64,000 nt of DNA from Salinibacterium xinjiangense (GTDB lineage: Bacteria; Actinomycetota; Actinomycetes; Actinomycetales; Microbacteriaceae). Of the stretch, positions 10,769 to 19,126 are shown in pieces (position 1 is the stretch's first letter; each line of letters begins with the position of its first letter). The DNA lies in NCBI RefSeq assembly GCF_014645015.1, contig NZ_BMLC01000002.1:248001-312000 (forward strand). The letters run 5' to 3'. The notes under the pieces are model-generated. The model did not search any database, had not been told where the DNA came from, and saw nothing but the letters and a program-made list of their open reading frames with translations. Both the position numbers and the translations under genes were made by a program.

Positions 10769-11557
10769 GTGGTGCTCCCGGCAAACGCGCGACAGCAGGA
10801 ACTCGACCGAATGATCACCCAGCGCGGCTTCGTGCGCGTGATCGACGCGAGTGTGGAGCTCGGTGTCAGCGAGGTGACCGTCCGCGCCGACCTCAGCACA
10901 CTCGAGCGCCGCGGACGGGTGACCAGGGTGCACGGCGGTGCGATGCCCGCCGGTGCGGCCGAGCCCTCCCTGGAGACCGCGCTGGATCGAGATGCGGCGG
11001 CGAAGGTCGCAATCGGTCGTGCCGCGGCACAGCTGGTGGGAAACGGCGACAGCATCTACGTCGACGCCGGGAGCACCTCGATGGCCTTCGCGCAGGCCCT
11101 GGTCGACCGCCACGACCTGCACGACGTGGTGATCGTCACAAGCGGGCTGACCATCGCGCTCGCCCTGGAACCCGCGATTCCGCGGTTCACGGTGCTCGTC
11201 ACCGGCGGCACCCTCCGGCCTCTCCAACACTCGCTGGTCAACCCGTTCGCCGCATCGATGCTCGACACCCTCACCCTCGACGTCGCGTTCATCGGATGCA
11301 ACGGCGTGCATCCTGTCGTGGGAGCCACGAACATCAACCTGGCGGAGGCGGAGATCAAGTCGAGAGTGCGCGCCCGGTCGCGCCGCGGCATCCTGCTGGC
11401 GGATGCCACGAAGCTGGGCCACACGGCGCTGGCAGCGATCGGTGGCCCGGGTGACTTCGACACCCTCGTCACCGCGGGCATCGTCAACGGCACCGCCGTG
11501 GACGAACTGCGTGAGGCGGGAATGACGGTGTTGGTCGCCGATAAGCTGACCGCGTGA
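10769..11557 (+). CDS. DeoR-family transcriptional regulator of the galactose genes
   Basis: 262 residues. Residues 1-60 form the DeoR winged helix (LGVSEVTVRADLSTLERRGRVTRVHGGA); the rest is the sugar-phosphate-sensing isomerase-like domain (VYVDAGSTS-type segment, VTGGTLRPLQHSLVNP, HTALAAIGG). Members usually repress sugar operons and are released by phosphorylated intermediates, here plausibly galactose-1-phosphate. GGAGG nine bases before the GTG at 10769 supports the start. It is transcribed away from galTK and coupled to galM by a four-base overlap. Confidence 0.88.
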   Translation: MVLPANARQQELDRMITQRGFVRVIDASVELGVSEVTVRADLSTLERRGRVTRVHGGAMPAGAAEPSLETALDRDAAAKVAIGRAAAQLVGNGDSIYVDAGSTSMAFAQALVDRHDLHDVVIVTSGLTIALALEPAIPRFTVLVTGGTLRPLQHSLVNPFAASMLDTLTLDVAFIGCNGVHPVVGATNINLAEAEIKSRVRARSRRGILLADATKLGHTALAAIGGPGDFDTLVTAGIVNGTAVDELREAGMTVLVADKLTA

Positions 11558-12474
11558 ATCAGCTACCCACTGCCCCGACCGGCGAACAGTTCGAGATCAC
11601 CCGCGACGGAGCGAAAGCGATCATCGCCGAAGTCGCCGCGTCGCTTCGACATCTCTCGATCGACGGCACTGACATCACCGAGTCGTATCCGGAAGATGCG
11701 ACGCCGCCATTCGCCGACGGGATCGTGCTGGTGCCGTGGCCCAACCGCATCGAAGATGGAGTGTGGTCGCTCGACGGCAAGGCCATGCAGCTCGACCTCA
11801 CCGAAGCTGACAAGCACAACGCGATTCACGGGCTGCTGCGCAACACCGCATACCGGCAGCTCGAGCGCACCGAGGGATCCGTCACCCTCGGCGCGACGGT
11901 GTTCCCGCAGCACGGATATCCCTTCCACCTCGCGACGACCGTCACGTACGAGCTCGTCGACGGCGGGCTCGACGTCACCCACACCATCGAGAACCTGTCA
12001 GCGGCGAAAGCACCGGTGGCCGTAGGAACCCATCCGTTCCTGAAGATCGGCGACGTGCCGACCGAGCAGCTCGAGCTGACCGTACACGCATCCAGCTATT
12101 TCGAGGTGGATGCCCGGCTGAACCCGATCGCCGAGCGCCCGGTCGACGGCACGGGTTTCGACCTGCGCAAACCGAAGCTCGTCGGGGAACTCGAGCTCGA
12201 CACCGCGTTCGGCGCGGTCGACACCGTGGATGGCGTCAGCGCCGTGCTGCGCGCACCGGACGGTCGCGAGGTGCGACTGCTGCAGGATGACGCTCACGGT
12301 TTTGTACAGGTCTTCACGACCCCGATATTTCCGAAGGATGGTGGGCTCGGCTGCGCTGTCGCGATCGAGCCGATGACGGCTCCGCCGAACGCGTTCAACT
12401 CCGGACAGGGGCTGCGGTGGGTGGATCCCGGCGAGACATGGACGCTCGGCTGGGGCATCCGGTATTCTGGCTGA
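11554..12474 (+). CDS. galM: Aldose 1-epimerase (galactose mutarotase)
   Basis: Interconverts alpha and beta anomers of galactose or glucose and so feeds galactokinase, which uses the alpha form. 306 residues. Seen: VPWPNRIEDGVW, the catalytic histidine segments NAIHGLLRN and VGTHPFLKIG, and the glutamate region AIEPMTAPPNAF. The GTG start overlaps the regulator stop (GTGA). Completes the local Leloir set except galE, which is not in this window. Confidence 0.92.
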   Translation: MNQLPTAPTGEQFEITRDGAKAIIAEVAASLRHLSIDGTDITESYPEDATPPFADGIVLVPWPNRIEDGVWSLDGKAMQLDLTEADKHNAIHGLLRNTAYRQLERTEGSVTLGATVFPQHGYPFHLATTVTYELVDGGLDVTHTIENLSAAKAPVAVGTHPFLKIGDVPTEQLELTVHASSYFEVDARLNPIAERPVDGTGFDLRKPKLVGELELDTAFGAVDTVDGVSAVLRAPDGREVRLLQDDAHGFVQVFTTPIFPKDGGLGCAVAIEPMTAPPNAFNSGQGLRWVDPGETWTLGWGIRYSG

Positions 12475-12476
12475 CT

Positions 12477-13538
12477 ATGCCAAACGCAGCACCGAGCCAG
12501 TCCGACGTCCGTCGGTGGCGCAAATACCTCGCGGCCGAACGCGCGGAGGCCGCCGTCTACCGCGACCTCGCGTCACGCCGAAGCGGGGAGGAACGCGACA
12601 TCCTGCTCGCGCTGGCCGATGCCGAAGGCCGCCACGAGCAGCACTGGATTAATCTGCTCGGAAACGATGTGGGCCACCCGAGAACGGGTGACCTGCGCAC
12701 ACGGTTTCTCGGATTGCTTGCCCGCCGCTTCGGCTCGGTCTTCGTGCTCGCGCTCGCGCAGCGGGCCGAATCGCGTTCGCCGTACGAGGCAGACAATGAC
12801 GCGACGGACGCGATGGCAGCGGATGAGCGCATCCACGAGGAGGTCGTCAGGGCACTCGCCGCCCGAGGCCGGCAGCGGCTCTCCGGCACGTTCAGGGCCG
12901 CCGTGTTCGGCGCGAACGACGGGCTCGTCTCCAACCTCGCGCTGGTGCTCGGCATCTCCGCCGCCGGGGTCGACAACCGCATCGTGCTGCTCACCGGAAT
13001 CGCCGGACTTCTTGCCGGCGCGCTGTCGATGGGGGCCGGCGAATACGTCTCTGTGCGCTCGCAACGTGAGTTGCTGGATGCAACGACGCCGAGCCCGGTG
13101 ACGGGGGATTCCGTGCCGTTCCTCGATGTCGACGCGAACGAACTGGCTCTCGTTTACCGCGCCAGGGGCATGACGGTCACCGAGGCGACCGCCCACGCCG
13201 CAGAGGTGATCGGCGGCCGATCAATCGCTCCCGCCCTTCGGCCGCAGGATCACGAGGCCGTGGGCTCTGCGCTGGGGGCCGCCGTGTCGAGCTTCTGCTT
13301 CTTCGCCTCCGGCGCCATCATCCCGGTGCTCCCGTACCTGTTCGGTGCCCAGGGGCTGGCCGCCGTCGTCATCTCCGCGGTGCTGGTCGGGCTTGCCCTG
13401 CTCGGCACCGGTGCCATCGTCGGGCTGCTGGCCGGGGCATCCCCCCTCAAGCGCGCCCTGCGCCAGCTGGCCATCGGATTCGGTGCCGCCGGTGTGACCT
13501 ACCTCCTGGGACTGCTGTTCGGTGTGAGCGCCGGCTAG
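12477..13538 (+). CDS. VIT1/CCC1-family transporter with N-terminal rubrerythrin-like domain
   Basis: 353 residues from the ATG two bases after galM. The first ~140 residues form a ferritin/rubrerythrin-like helical domain (AERAEAAVYRDL, ADAEGRHEQHW). The rest is a VIT1 membrane domain with GANDGLVSNLALVLG, GALSMGAGEYVSVRSQRE and several C-terminal hydrophobic spans. VIT1 relatives move Fe(II) or Mn(II) across membranes; the soluble domain may deliver or sense iron. Substrate is inferred. There is no good ribosome site, so translation may be coupled to galM. Confidence 0.88.
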   Translation: MPNAAPSQSDVRRWRKYLAAERAEAAVYRDLASRRSGEERDILLALADAEGRHEQHWINLLGNDVGHPRTGDLRTRFLGLLARRFGSVFVLALAQRAESRSPYEADNDATDAMAADERIHEEVVRALAARGRQRLSGTFRAAVFGANDGLVSNLALVLGISAAGVDNRIVLLTGIAGLLAGALSMGAGEYVSVRSQRELLDATTPSPVTGDSVPFLDVDANELALVYRARGMTVTEATAHAAEVIGGRSIAPALRPQDHEAVGSALGAAVSSFCFFASGAIIPVLPYLFGAQGLAAVVISAVLVGLALLGTGAIVGLLAGASPLKRALRQLAIGFGAAGVTYLLGLLFGVSAG

Positions 13539-13557
13539 TCTCGCGCATAATCGAAGG

Positions 13558-13974
13558 ATGATCTCTACCGCTCTCGCTCGCGCGCTCCGCGATTCCGGAC
13601 TGAGGTGGCGCCCGACGGCCGGAGACGCGTTTCGCATCGATGGGGTGGAGGCCGACCAGGAGGTCTACATCCTCAGTGACATGACGGTGGAAGCGCACGA
13701 TTACGGAACCGGCACGGTGCTGGGCTTTAACGGTACGACGGAGTGGGCGCTCGATTCCGTCGCGCTCGACGACACGCTGTGGTTGCCCCATGAGCACCAG
13801 CTGCGGCAGTTCCTGGCCGCCACTTTCCGGTCGCTGACGGCTCAGGATGGCTTCGTCGTAGAGATCGAAACCGAAGGCCAGTCACATGTTTTCGGGGCGG
13901 ATGACGCGGCCAACGCCTACGCGCGAGCGGCATTATACCTGCTCGACTCCCTTGCCGTACAGGGGCCACGATAA
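13558..13974 (+). CDS. Conserved actinobacterial protein of unknown function
   Basis: 138 residues, acidic, no membrane span or signal peptide. Similar proteins in Microbacteriaceae are, as I recall, sometimes labelled CpaE-like pilus assembly proteins, but no P-loop or receiver motif is visible here, so that name is not supported. The sequence looks like one compact alpha/beta domain (aromatic-rich middle, helical C-terminal segment AANAYARAALYLLDSLA). GAAGG lies directly before the ATG, too close for a standard ribosome site. Confidence 0.7.
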   Translation: MISTALARALRDSGLRWRPTAGDAFRIDGVEADQEVYILSDMTVEAHDYGTGTVLGFNGTTEWALDSVALDDTLWLPHEHQLRQFLAATFRSLTAQDGFVVEIETEGQSHVFGADDAANAYARAALYLLDSLAVQGPR

Positions 13975-14058
13975 AAACAGGAGACGCCTGTAGGTTCTAC
14001 GATGACCGCAACGGCGCGCTCATGCACATCTGATCCAGATAGTTAGAAGGAGCCTCAC

Positions 14059-14271
14059 ATGCGCCCCCAGTTCCTCATCATTGCCGTCATAGCAATCGCC
14101 GCGTACGTTCTCGGAGCCAAGGCAGGCGAGAGCCGCTATAACGAGATCAAAAAGGCCGCAACCTACTACTGGAACGACCCCCAAATGAAGAAGGCACGCA
14201 AGAAAACCAGGAAGGCTCGCGAAAACGCCCGCAAGGCCGCAAGCAAGCAGATCCACTCGTTCACCCGGTGA
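14059..14271 (+). CDS. 70-residue membrane-anchored basic protein
   Basis: Starts at an ATG behind a strong AGAAGGAGCC ribosome site. Residues 4-20 form a membrane span (FLIIAVIAIAAYVLGAK); the rest is strongly basic and helical (KKARKKTRKARENARKAAS). An N-terminal anchor with a Lys/Arg-rich tail suggests contact with nucleic acid or acidic phospholipid, but the function is unknown. It overlaps the next gene (GTGA), so the two are coupled. Confidence 0.75.
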   Translation: MRPQFLIIAVIAIAAYVLGAKAGESRYNEIKKAATYYWNDPQMKKARKKTRKARENARKAASKQIHSFTR

Positions 14272-14594
14272 ACAGGTCACCGGCCGCGCGCGTGCAGGGC
14301 AAATTGATGCGTGCCGTCGCAGCGGGAGACAGCGTCGCGTTCTCGCGGCTCTACGACATCCTGAGTGTTGCGACGTATACGGTCCTTCGCCGATACCTGC
14401 CCGACCAGGCTGACGCAGACATCGCCATGAAGGCGATGTGGGTTTCCGTGTGGCAAAACGCGAGCGCGTTGAGTCATGAGCCCGGAACGCCGGCGGAGAA
14501 AATTGTCGCGGTTGCAGAGCGCTGGGCGCAAACCGGACCGGGGTGGCAGTCGGCGTCTGAGTCGGGGTCCGTCAGGCGGGCCGCAACGACGTGA
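14268..14594 (+). CDS. Short protein resembling an isolated ECF sigma region 2
   Basis: 108 residues. Residues ~25-70 align with region 2 of SigK in this same window: AFSRLYDILSVATYTVLRRYLPD here against AFSELYDHISPRVFGLIKRLLRD there, then WQNAS against WQTAT. The usual TQEVF segment is replaced (AMKAMW). No region 4 helix-turn-helix follows before the stop, and none appears in any frame up to 14675. It may be a decayed sigma gene or a stand-alone sigma-2 domain. Its GTG overlaps the preceding small membrane protein, which argues that the pair is maintained. Confidence 0.6.
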   Translation: MNRSPAARVQGKLMRAVAAGDSVAFSRLYDILSVATYTVLRRYLPDQADADIAMKAMWVSVWQNASALSHEPGTPAEKIVAVAERWAQTGPGWQSASESGSVRRAATT

Positions 14595-14647
14595 TCGGGT
14601 CGACGTGATCGCGTCGACGGTGGTGAACACGCCATCGCGGTCAATCG

Positions 14648-14676
14648 AACCCTGCACGATGCCGTAGCGCAGGGTT
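14648..14676. terminator. Hairpin between convergent genes
   Basis: AACCCTGC (14648-14655) pairs perfectly with GCAGGGTT (14669-14676) around a 13-base loop. It lies between the sigma-2-like gene and the stop of the convergent stress-protein gene. It is a plausible bidirectional terminator with only short T or A runs. Confidence 0.5.
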
Positions 14677-15557
14677 TAGAAGTCCTCGTCGAGGATCTCG
14701 GGGTACACGTCGACGGGAGCATCCCACTTCGGCACCACTGCCACAGGCGCCGGCATATTGAGCAGCACATCGTGGCTGACTGATCCGAGGAAGAATCCCG
14801 CGATGGCGCCGCGGCCACGTGAACCCACGACGACGAGGGAGGCGCCCCGCGCCGCGCGGACGATTGCCACGGCCGCTGAGCCGGGGTGCAGTGCCTGCGT
14901 AACGGAGAGATTCGGATATGCCGTCTCTACCCGGTACGCGGCGGAGGCCAGCAGAAGGTCATTGGTGGTCATGATCTCGTCGACGATGGCCGCCGGGGTT
15001 CCGGCGGAGGTCGGAGCCGCCGTCCAGGTGTGCACGATCATCACACCGACTTTGCTGCCTGACGCCTCGGCGGCGGCGAAGTCGAGAGCCTGCTCGGAGG
15101 TCGGGTCGTTGGTCCATCCGGCCACCACCTGACCGGTGCCCGGAGCCCAGTTCACGGGGATCACGACGGTGATGCACGACGACTGGCCTGCTACTTTCAG
15201 GGCGAGCGTGCCGTGCAGGATCCCGGCAATGGGAGAAGTCTTGTTCGTCCCGATGACGAGCAGGTCTGACCTCAGCCCCGCAGTGATGAGCGCGTCGTGG
15301 GGAAGGCCGCGCAGAATCGTGGTGGTCACGGCGAGACCGGGGACCGCAGCGCGGACTCGGGTTTTCGCTCGCTCGAGCGCGTCCTCGAACGGGGTGCGGA
15401 AGTGGGACTCAGCGCCGGTCGGGAGCTCCGAATCCAGGCCGACCGCAGCAACGATGTCGAGCGCCAGCTTCGTCGACCGTGTGCGATGGATCACCCACTC
15501 GACGGCAGCGTCGCTGGCCGGCCCTCCGTCGACGGCGACGGTCACTCTCTCAATCAC
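14676..15557 (-). CDS. Universal stress protein, two tandem Usp domains (third gene of the xfp operon)
   Basis: 293 residues with two UspA domains (about 1-140 and 150-285). Each ends in the ATP-binding pattern: DLLVIGTNKTSPIAGILHGT in the first, VVVGSRGRGAIAGFFLGSVS in the second. ATP-binding double-domain Usps are typical members of the mycobacterial DosR regulon. The GTG at 15557 has AAAAAGGAG upstream. It lies 24 bases after the PPOX gene on the same strand, so it is probably the last gene of xfp-ppox-usp. Confidence 0.9.
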   Translation of the reverse strand: MIERVTVAVDGGPASDAAVEWVIHRTRSTKLALDIVAAVGLDSELPTGAESHFRTPFEDALERAKTRVRAAVPGLAVTTTILRGLPHDALITAGLRSDLLVIGTNKTSPIAGILHGTLALKVAGQSSCITVVIPVNWAPGTGQVVAGWTNDPTSEQALDFAAAEASGSKVGVMIVHTWTAAPTSAGTPAAIVDEIMTTNDLLLASAAYRVETAYPNLSVTQALHPGSAAVAIVRAARGASLVVVGSRGRGAIAGFFLGSVSHDVLLNMPAPVAVVPKWDAPVDVYPEILDEDF

Positions 15558-15581
15558 GGTTTTCTCCTTTTTGTCGCGAAC

Positions 15582-16013
15582 TCATCGTGGACGCGAGACG
15601 AAACGCCGCCCCGTGACTGATGTCGGCGTGATCCGGATATAGTTCCACTTCGACGACGAGGTCATCGTCGGGAGGTCGAGAACCCCGGAGTCGACGATGT
15701 CCGTGTCATACGACATTCGCTCAGCCACCCCGTGCAGCACGACGCTCCAGTGGGTTCGCCACCGGCTGCCGTCGATTTCGAAGGCGACGGATGGCGTCTG
15801 CGCGATGTCGACCAGCTTGGAGCCGGGAGCGCTGCGCAGGTACACAGCGTGATCCTTCACGATGAAGTTGACGGGAAAGATGTCGACGCCGTCGCCCGCT
15901 CGCACCGCGAGCCGGCCGATGCGCGTGCGTTCGAGCAGCGCCCAGCTCTCGTTCGGGCCGAGCTTCTCGGCCTGCGGTGTCTCTTCCGGTGTCAACCAGG
16001 GTCGGGTTGCCAT
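15582..16013 (-). CDS. PPOX-family flavin-binding protein
   Basis: 143 residues from the ATG overlapping the phosphoketolase stop (TGATG). Split-barrel fold of the pyridoxamine-5'-phosphate-oxidase type: GRLAVRAGDGVDIFPVNFI, then YLRSAPGSKLVDIAQ and VAFEID, the normal order in small FMN- or F420-binding members. Mycobacterial DosR regulons contain related proteins. The substrate is unknown; a redox role in low oxygen is inferred from the neighbours. Confidence 0.8.
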   Translation of the reverse strand: MATRPWLTPEETPQAEKLGPNESWALLERTRIGRLAVRAGDGVDIFPVNFIVKDHAVYLRSAPGSKLVDIAQTPSVAFEIDGSRWRTHWSVVLHGVAERMSYDTDIVDSGVLDLPTMTSSSKWNYIRITPTSVTGRRFVSRPR

Positions 16014-18421
16014 CAGTGGCCCTCTCTCGTGGCCATCCACTCCCAGCCCGTGACATCCGGGCTGTCCTCGCCGTTCTCGTAGGCATAGGCGCGCAGGCGA
16101 GAGCGCTCATCCTCGAAGAATTCGATGAGGCTGCTGTAGCGATCCTGGAGCCCGGGGACACGGCGAACCACGTCGATCGCGATCCGGTATCGGTCGAGAT
16201 CGTTCATCATGAGCATGTCGAACGGCGTGGTCGTCGTGCCCTTCTCGCGGAAGCCGAGCACATGAAAGTTGACATGGTTCGTGTGCTTGTACGCGAGCTG
16301 GTGGATGAGCGTCGGGTAGCCGTGAAATGCGAAAATGACCGGCTTGCTCGTGGTAAAGATCGAATCGAAGTCGCCCGACGACATCCCGTGGGGGTGCTGT
16401 GCGCTCGTCTGCAGCCTCATGAGGTCGATGACGTTGACGAACCGCAGCGAGATGCCGGGGATCGCATCGCGGAGCAGCGTCACCGCGGCCATGGCCTCGA
16501 GCGTCGGCACGTCACCGGCCGAAGCGATCACGGCGTCGGGAGCCGCGCCCGGCTGCTCGGTGCCGGCCCAGTCCCAGATGCTGATGCCGCGCGCCCCATG
16601 GGTTCGTGCCTCTGTGAGGCTGAGGAACGTGGGCGCGGGCTGCTTGCCGGCGACGATGACGTTGATGTGGTCGCGGGTCGTGAAGCAGTGCTCGGCGGTC
16701 ACCAGGAGGGTGTTGGCATCCGGTGGGAGGTAGACCCTGACGATGTCCGGGCTCTTGTTCACGACGTGGTTGAGGAATCCTGGATCCTGATGCGAGAAGC
16801 CGTTGTGATCCTGGCGCCACACGTGCGAACTCAGCAGGTAGGTCAGGGATGCGACGGGTCGCCGCCACGGGATCTCACGGGCGGATTCGAGCCACTTTGC
16901 ATGCTGGTTGAACATCGAGTCGACGACGTGGATGAAGGCCTCGTATGAGTTCATCAGGCCATGGCGCCCGGTCAGCAGGTAGCCCTCGAGTAACCCCTCG
17001 ATGAGGTTCTCGCTGAGGATCTCGATCACGCGGCCCTGGCGGGCCAGGTGCTCATCGGTGGGTTCGGTGCTTCCCATCCACTGCTTGTCGGTCACGTCGT
17101 AGACAGCATCGAGTCGGTTGGATGCGGTCTCATCCGGACCGAACACCCGGAACGTGTGCGGATTGAGTCTTGTGACATCGGCGAGCCAGCTGCCGAGTGC
17201 ACGCGTCGCCTCTGCTGTCACGCCACGGCCGACCGAGACATCCACCGCCTGCTTCTCGAGGGGAGGCAGTACGAGGTCGGTGAGCAGCAACCCGCCATTC
17301 GAGGCGGGGAGCGCGCTCATCCTGCGATCGCCGCGCGGTTGGATCGATGACAGCATCGGCACGGGGGATCCGTCTGCGGCGAACAGTTCCTCTGGTCGGT
17401 AGCTGCGCATCCACTCCTCGAGCATTGCGAGGTGCTCGGCGTTCTCCGCCACGTTCGCGAGCGGGACCTGGTGCGCCCGCCAGGTGCCCTCGACCGGCAG
17501 CCCATCCACCTCTTTCGGTCCTGTCCAGCCTTTGGGGGTGCGCAGGATGATCATCGGCCAGTTCGGGCGCGGTGCGGGCTGGGGGCTCCGTGCCGCCCGG
17601 CGGATCTCGGCGATGCGGTCTGCCGCATACTCGAGGGCGTCAGCCATGGCGGAATGCACGAGCATGGGGTCTTCGCCGTTGACACCGCCGGAGACCAGAA
17701 TCGGCTCGTAGCCATAGCCCCGGAACAGCTCGAACAGCTCAGACTCGGGGATGCGCGCGAGCACCGAAGGGTTCGCGATCTTGTACCCGTTGAGGTTGAT
17801 GATCGGGAGCACCGCACCGTCGGTGTCCGGGTTGAGAAACTTATTGAGATGCCAGCTGGCGGCGAGCGTACCCGTCTCGGCTTCGCCGTCACCGACCACG
17901 CAGGCCACGATCAGGTCCGGGTTGTCGAGCGCGGCGCCGAAGGCGTGCACGAGCGAGTAGCCCAGTTCGCCGCCTTCGTTGATTGATCCGGGCGTGCCGG
18001 GGGAGGCGTGCGAAGGGATTCCGCCGGGTGCTGAGAACTGCCGGAACAGTTCGAGCATTCCCGCGCCGTCCTGTGTGACATGGGGAAACAGCTCGGAGTA
18101 GGTGTGGTCGAGCCAGGTGTTGGCCACCATTGCCGGCCCCCCGTGTCCTGGCCCGGCGATGTACAGCACATTGAGCGAGCGCTGCACGACCAGCCGATTC
18201 AGATGGGCGTAGATCAGGTTGAGCGCGGGTGACGTACCCCAGTGGCCGAGCAGACGAGGTTTGATATCCGACGGTGCCAGCGGCTCGCGCAGCAGCGCGT
18301 TTCCGCGCAGGTAGATCTGGCCGACCGTGAGGTAGTTGGCGGCGCGCCACCACGCATCCACGGCATGCAGCGGGGCCTCGGTGGTGAGAGCGAGATCGTG
18401 GGGGGTGGCTGGCATCGTCAT
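16013..18421 (-). CDS. xfp: Phosphoketolase (xylulose-5-P / fructose-6-P)
   Basis: Thiamine-diphosphate enzyme splitting xylulose-5-phosphate or fructose-6-phosphate with phosphate to acetyl phosphate plus an aldose phosphate. From the ATG at 18421 it has 802 residues, as usual for the family. Seen: LLGHWGTSPALNLIYAHLNR, the TPP motif GDGEAETGTLAASWHLNKF, GYEPILVSGG and the C-terminal GYPTLIHQLAYKHTNH region. It allows ATP formation via acetyl phosphate without oxygen. First gene of xfp-ppox-usp, with a DosR-like box 35 bases before its start. Confidence 0.96.
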   Translation of the reverse strand: MTMPATPHDLALTTEAPLHAVDAWWRAANYLTVGQIYLRGNALLREPLAPSDIKPRLLGHWGTSPALNLIYAHLNRLVVQRSLNVLYIAGPGHGGPAMVANTWLDHTYSELFPHVTQDGAGMLELFRQFSAPGGIPSHASPGTPGSINEGGELGYSLVHAFGAALDNPDLIVACVVGDGEAETGTLAASWHLNKFLNPDTDGAVLPIINLNGYKIANPSVLARIPESELFELFRGYGYEPILVSGGVNGEDPMLVHSAMADALEYAADRIAEIRRAARSPQPAPRPNWPMIILRTPKGWTGPKEVDGLPVEGTWRAHQVPLANVAENAEHLAMLEEWMRSYRPEELFAADGSPVPMLSSIQPRGDRRMSALPASNGGLLLTDLVLPPLEKQAVDVSVGRGVTAEATRALGSWLADVTRLNPHTFRVFGPDETASNRLDAVYDVTDKQWMGSTEPTDEHLARQGRVIEILSENLIEGLLEGYLLTGRHGLMNSYEAFIHVVDSMFNQHAKWLESAREIPWRRPVASLTYLLSSHVWRQDHNGFSHQDPGFLNHVVNKSPDIVRVYLPPDANTLLVTAEHCFTTRDHINVIVAGKQPAPTFLSLTEARTHGARGISIWDWAGTEQPGAAPDAVIASAGDVPTLEAMAAVTLLRDAIPGISLRFVNVIDLMRLQTSAQHPHGMSSGDFDSIFTTSKPVIFAFHGYPTLIHQLAYKHTNHVNFHVLGFREKGTTTTPFDMLMMNDLDRYRIAIDVVRRVPGLQDRYSSLIEFFEDERSRLRAYAYENGEDSPDVTGWEWMATREGH

Positions 18422-18456
18422 ACCTCGACGGTAGGACCGGGACGCTGGCGACCCTA

Positions 18457-18470
18457 GGGCCAAAGGTCCC
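18457..18470 (-). promoter_or_regulatory. DosR-box-like site upstream of xfp
   Basis: Read on the minus strand the site is GGGACCTTTGGCCC, an imperfect palindrome close to the mycobacterial DosR core GGGACTTnnGnCCC. It extends by one A/T pair to 16 bases. It sits 36-49 bases upstream of the xfp start codon, between xfp and the end of the devR-like gene, suited to activation of the xfp operon. Confidence 0.7.
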
Positions 18471-18493
18471 TGCGCGGTGGCTGTTGTGGAGGA

Positions 18494-19126
18494 CTACGGC
18501 TGTTTCGACTCGAGATGCAGCACGGCAGCCTGCGTGCGGCGTTGCAGTCCGAGTTTGCTGAGCAGGCCGGAGATGTAGTTCTTGACGGTCTTCTCGGCGA
18601 GGTTCAGCCGCTCCCCGATCTCCCGGTTGGTCAGCCCCTCCGCGATGAGTGGCAGGATCTGCCGTTCGCGGATCGTGAGTGACTGCAGTCGCGGGTCGGC
18701 CTCGTGGTTCTCGTTGATCCGCTCAACGACTCGCCGGTTCAGTGCCGGGTCGAGAAGGGAGCGCCCTGCGGCGACAGCTCGCACTGAATCAACGAGACCG
18801 CTTCCCCTGATGTCCTTGATCACGTAGCCCGATGCGCCGGCGAGCACAGCGGCATAGATCGCCTCGTCGTCGTCGTACCCGGTCAGCATCAGGCAGCGAG
18901 TGCCCGGCAGGGATGACCGGATGTCACGGCACACGTCGATGCCGCTTCCATCCGGCAGGCGCACATCGAGCACCGCCACATCCGGAGTCGTTGCCCGGAT
19001 GCGACCGATCGCCTGCGCGGCGGTGGATGCCTCACCGACCACCTCGATATCGACCTCCGCGCCCAGCAGCGCGCTGATTCCCCGGCGCACCAGCTCGTGG
19101 TCGTCGAGCAGGAACACCCGGATCAC
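18494..19126 (-). CDS. devR: DevR/DosR-like response regulator (NarL/LuxR family)
   Basis: 210 residues from the GTG overlapping the kinase stop (GTGA). The receiver domain begins IRVFLLDDHELVRRG, with the phospho-acceptor Asp near residue 52 in VAVLDVRLPDGSG and LTGYDDDEAIYAA after it. The C-terminal LuxR helix-turn-helix reads TIRERQILPLIAEGLTNREI then EKTVKNYISGLLSKLGLQRR, very close in type to mycobacterial DevR. It should bind the GGGACC..GGCCC sites in this block. A separate promoter is not seen; it is co-transcribed with the kinase. Confidence 0.88.
   Translation of the reverse strand: MIRVFLLDDHELVRRGISALLGAEVDIEVVGEASTAAQAIGRIRATTPDVAVLDVRLPDGSGIDVCRDIRSSLPGTRCLMLTGYDDDEAIYAAVLAGASGYVIKDIRGSGLVDSVRAVAAGRSLLDPALNRRVVERINENHEADPRLQSLTIRERQILPLIAEGLTNREIGERLNLAEKTVKNYISGLLSKLGLQRRTQAAVLHLESKQP

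Noticed and set aside
13558-13974. Pilus assembly protein CpaE
   Set aside because: 138 residues with no P-loop or receiver motif; the label appears to be inherited and not supported by this sequence.
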